A DNA stretch of 64,000 nucleotides, taken from NCBI RefSeq assembly GCF_004005945.1, contig NZ_SACS01000015.1, forward strand, positions 1-64,000. Reading direction: 5' to 3'. This DNA comes from Rheinheimera riviphila. GTDB taxonomy: Bacteria; Pseudomonadota; Gammaproteobacteria; Enterobacterales; Alteromonadaceae. Below, one piece after another: positions 63,071 through 64,000 of the stretch (position 1 is the stretch's first letter; every line of letters begins with the position of its first letter). Made by a program: the position numbers and the translations under genes. The notes beneath the pieces were generated by a model. That model was not told where the DNA came from. It did not search any database and saw nothing but the letters and a program-made list of their open reading frames with translations.

Positions 63071-63678
63071 TTTTTATAAAAAATGTACCTTGGAAAGAAA
63101 AAATAACAAGACTTTTTCTTTATCTGTTTGTTTCTTTTTTACTGCTGATTTTTTTTGGTGCCATACCATCAAAGCTATACTTTTCAATGATGCTGGTTGC
63201 ATTTATCTCAAGCAGGTTATCTAAACCTATAATGTATGCATACGTAGCGATCACGATATATATAATATTGTCATATTCTGCCCTGAGCTTTATCTATCCT
63301 AAGACGTACAACTATGGTAGCGACATAGTTACTGTCGGATTAAACCCACAAATCACCCAAATTTACAAGATCACTCACGATTCTGAATGTATTAAAAATA
63401 AATGCAATATTCAGTTTAGAAAAATTTTTTCACCATTTAGTTTCTCTAAATGCTCTGTTTCCGCTTCACCTGAACGTTTTGAAATTATTGTAAGAAATAA
63501 TTTTTCTATTTGCAATGTCAATTATGGCGAAACCAGTGTGGATCATTCCAGAAAAAAATTTACTTTTGATTTGAATAACGAAATGTCCACGACTATATTT
63601 TTCAATATTTATTCTATATTTTTGATGTTGGCTTGTATTTTTGTGTTAAGGAACATTTTCAATAAGGAGGTAAAATGA
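63067..63678 (+). CDS. Unknown membrane protein coupled to the type I secretion genes
   Basis: A 203-residue protein, very AT-rich, not recognised. N-terminal spans (about residues 15-35, 40-52 and 56-75), a cysteine-bearing middle (C107, C112, C128, C148, periplasmic if so oriented), and a C-terminal span (about 180-195). ATG overlaps the HlyD stop (ATGA) and its stop overlaps the next ATG, so the four genes form one translation unit. Could be an immunity, accessory or anchor protein. Confidence 0.7.
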   Translation: MIFIKNVPWKEKITRLFLYLFVSFLLLIFFGAIPSKLYFSMMLVAFISSRLSKPIMYAYVAITIYIILSYSALSFIYPKTYNYGSDIVTVGLNPQITQIYKITHDSECIKNKCNIQFRKIFSPFSFSKCSVSASPERFEIIVRNNFSICNVNYGETSVDHSRKKFTFDLNNEMSTTIFFNIYSIFLMLACIFVLRNIFNKEVK

Positions 63679-64000
63679 GCGATTATAAAGCAGTTATACA
63701 TGTTGACAGCGGTTCTCATGAAAACAAGGCCGGCTATCATGTCTGGATCGTATTATTTGATGCTAATGGCCGTAAACATCAATACAGCTATGGACCAGCT
63801 GAAAACCCATTCAATGGACCAGGCGCTTTTAGAGATTTACCAGAGGCGGAAGGGAGGAGCGACTACAAAATTAACATTGACATCACAAAAGACATGTTCG
63901 ATTCAATGAAGTCAAAAGCCGACGCTTTGAAAGCAAGTCCACCACCATATTTTTTGGTAGATGCACCAAACTTAGCACATTCTATTTTAGGCAGTAACTG
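63675..64000 (+). CDS. Unknown soluble protein, possible secretion cargo (partial)
   Basis: At least 108 codons, running off the window. The start has a strong AAGGAGG site. The N-terminus (MSDYKAVIHVDSG, then AGYHVWIVLFDANGRKHQYSYGP) has no signal peptide and suggests a compact mixed alpha/beta fold; the HxWIxL arrangement is reminiscent of cysteine-peptidase-like toxins or effectors, but this is guesswork. Placement after the secretion genes makes it a possible cargo or effector. Confidence 0.6.
   Translation, partial: MSDYKAVIHVDSGSHENKAGYHVWIVLFDANGRKHQYSYGPAENPFNGPGAFRDLPEAEGRSDYKINIDITKDMFDSMKSKADALKASPPPYFLVDAPNLAHSILGSN

Noticed and set aside
1-64000. tRNA, rRNA, prophage or integrase genes
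   Set aside because: None was recognised; the only integrase-like hint is the SAM-like module inside McrB.

Overview
The window looks like chromosomal DNA of a gammaproteobacterium of the Rheinheimera/Alteromonadales kind. This is an inference from gene content (Kdp operon with a TorF-type porin, very large beta-propeller hybrid kinase, many glutamine-rich proteins, TonB/ExbBD, CysA, HlyBD) and from the moderate GC content; no rRNA or tRNA gene is present to settle it. Most of the window is gene-dense, with two clearly AT-rich tracts (about 28.1-32.2 kb and 63.07 kb to the end) that look acquired.

Layout. 1-8976: the tail of a probable IS110 transposase, then kdpF-A-B-C, a TorF-family porin, and kdpD-E (high-affinity potassium uptake and its sensor/regulator). 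9119-14137: a defence-type segment with mcrB-mcrC (modified-DNA restriction), a 14-codon remnant and a decayed AlbA_2/ATPase gene. 14331-22404: a two-receiver response regulator divergent from a 1922-residue hybrid sensor kinase, followed by a Crp/Fnr-type regulator. 22405-27878: a repeat-rich spacer, a LysR regulator overlapping tail-to-tail with a lipoprotein amidohydrolase, and an MFS exporter divergent from a second LysR gene. 27780-32425: a four-gene AT-rich cassette on the minus strand, bounded by a 181-bp direct repeat that duplicates the LysR end and the start of the ybaK-type gene. 32394-35964: ybaK, a subtilase with a separately encoded propeptide-like small protein, and an alpha/beta hydrolase.

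36163-39545: a vitamin-B6/FMN group (PNPOx-like, PaiB-like and GNAT genes) divergent from a MocR-type regulator. 39623-41578: a periplasmic binding protein and a MetF-like TIM-barrel protein. 41748-49182: a MacAB-like exporter (adaptor, ATPase, permease) with its own sigma-54 response regulator and kinase; a sigma-54-like site precedes the adaptor gene. 49224-51174: Fur box, tonB, exbB, exbD. 51208-59264: small membrane proteins, yjdM, arfB, an orphan cysA, a short-chain dehydrogenase, a binding protein, a flavin reductase, DoxX, DUF3703 and isochorismatase-like genes. 59442-64000: a type I secretion ATPase and HlyD adaptor, translationally coupled to two AT-rich genes of unknown function; the last one runs off the window.

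A MITE-like palindromic element of about 126-144 bp occurs four times (22631, 40480, 53474 inverted, 57683) and lies right next to gene starts or stops. The best candidate for an undescribed system is the 28.1-32.0 kb cassette: a small protein with twin CX10C motifs and a strong ribosome site, a membrane-anchored ankyrin-like protein, a JmjC/cupin oxygenase one base downstream of it, and a secreted protein whose mature N-terminus may be histidine.
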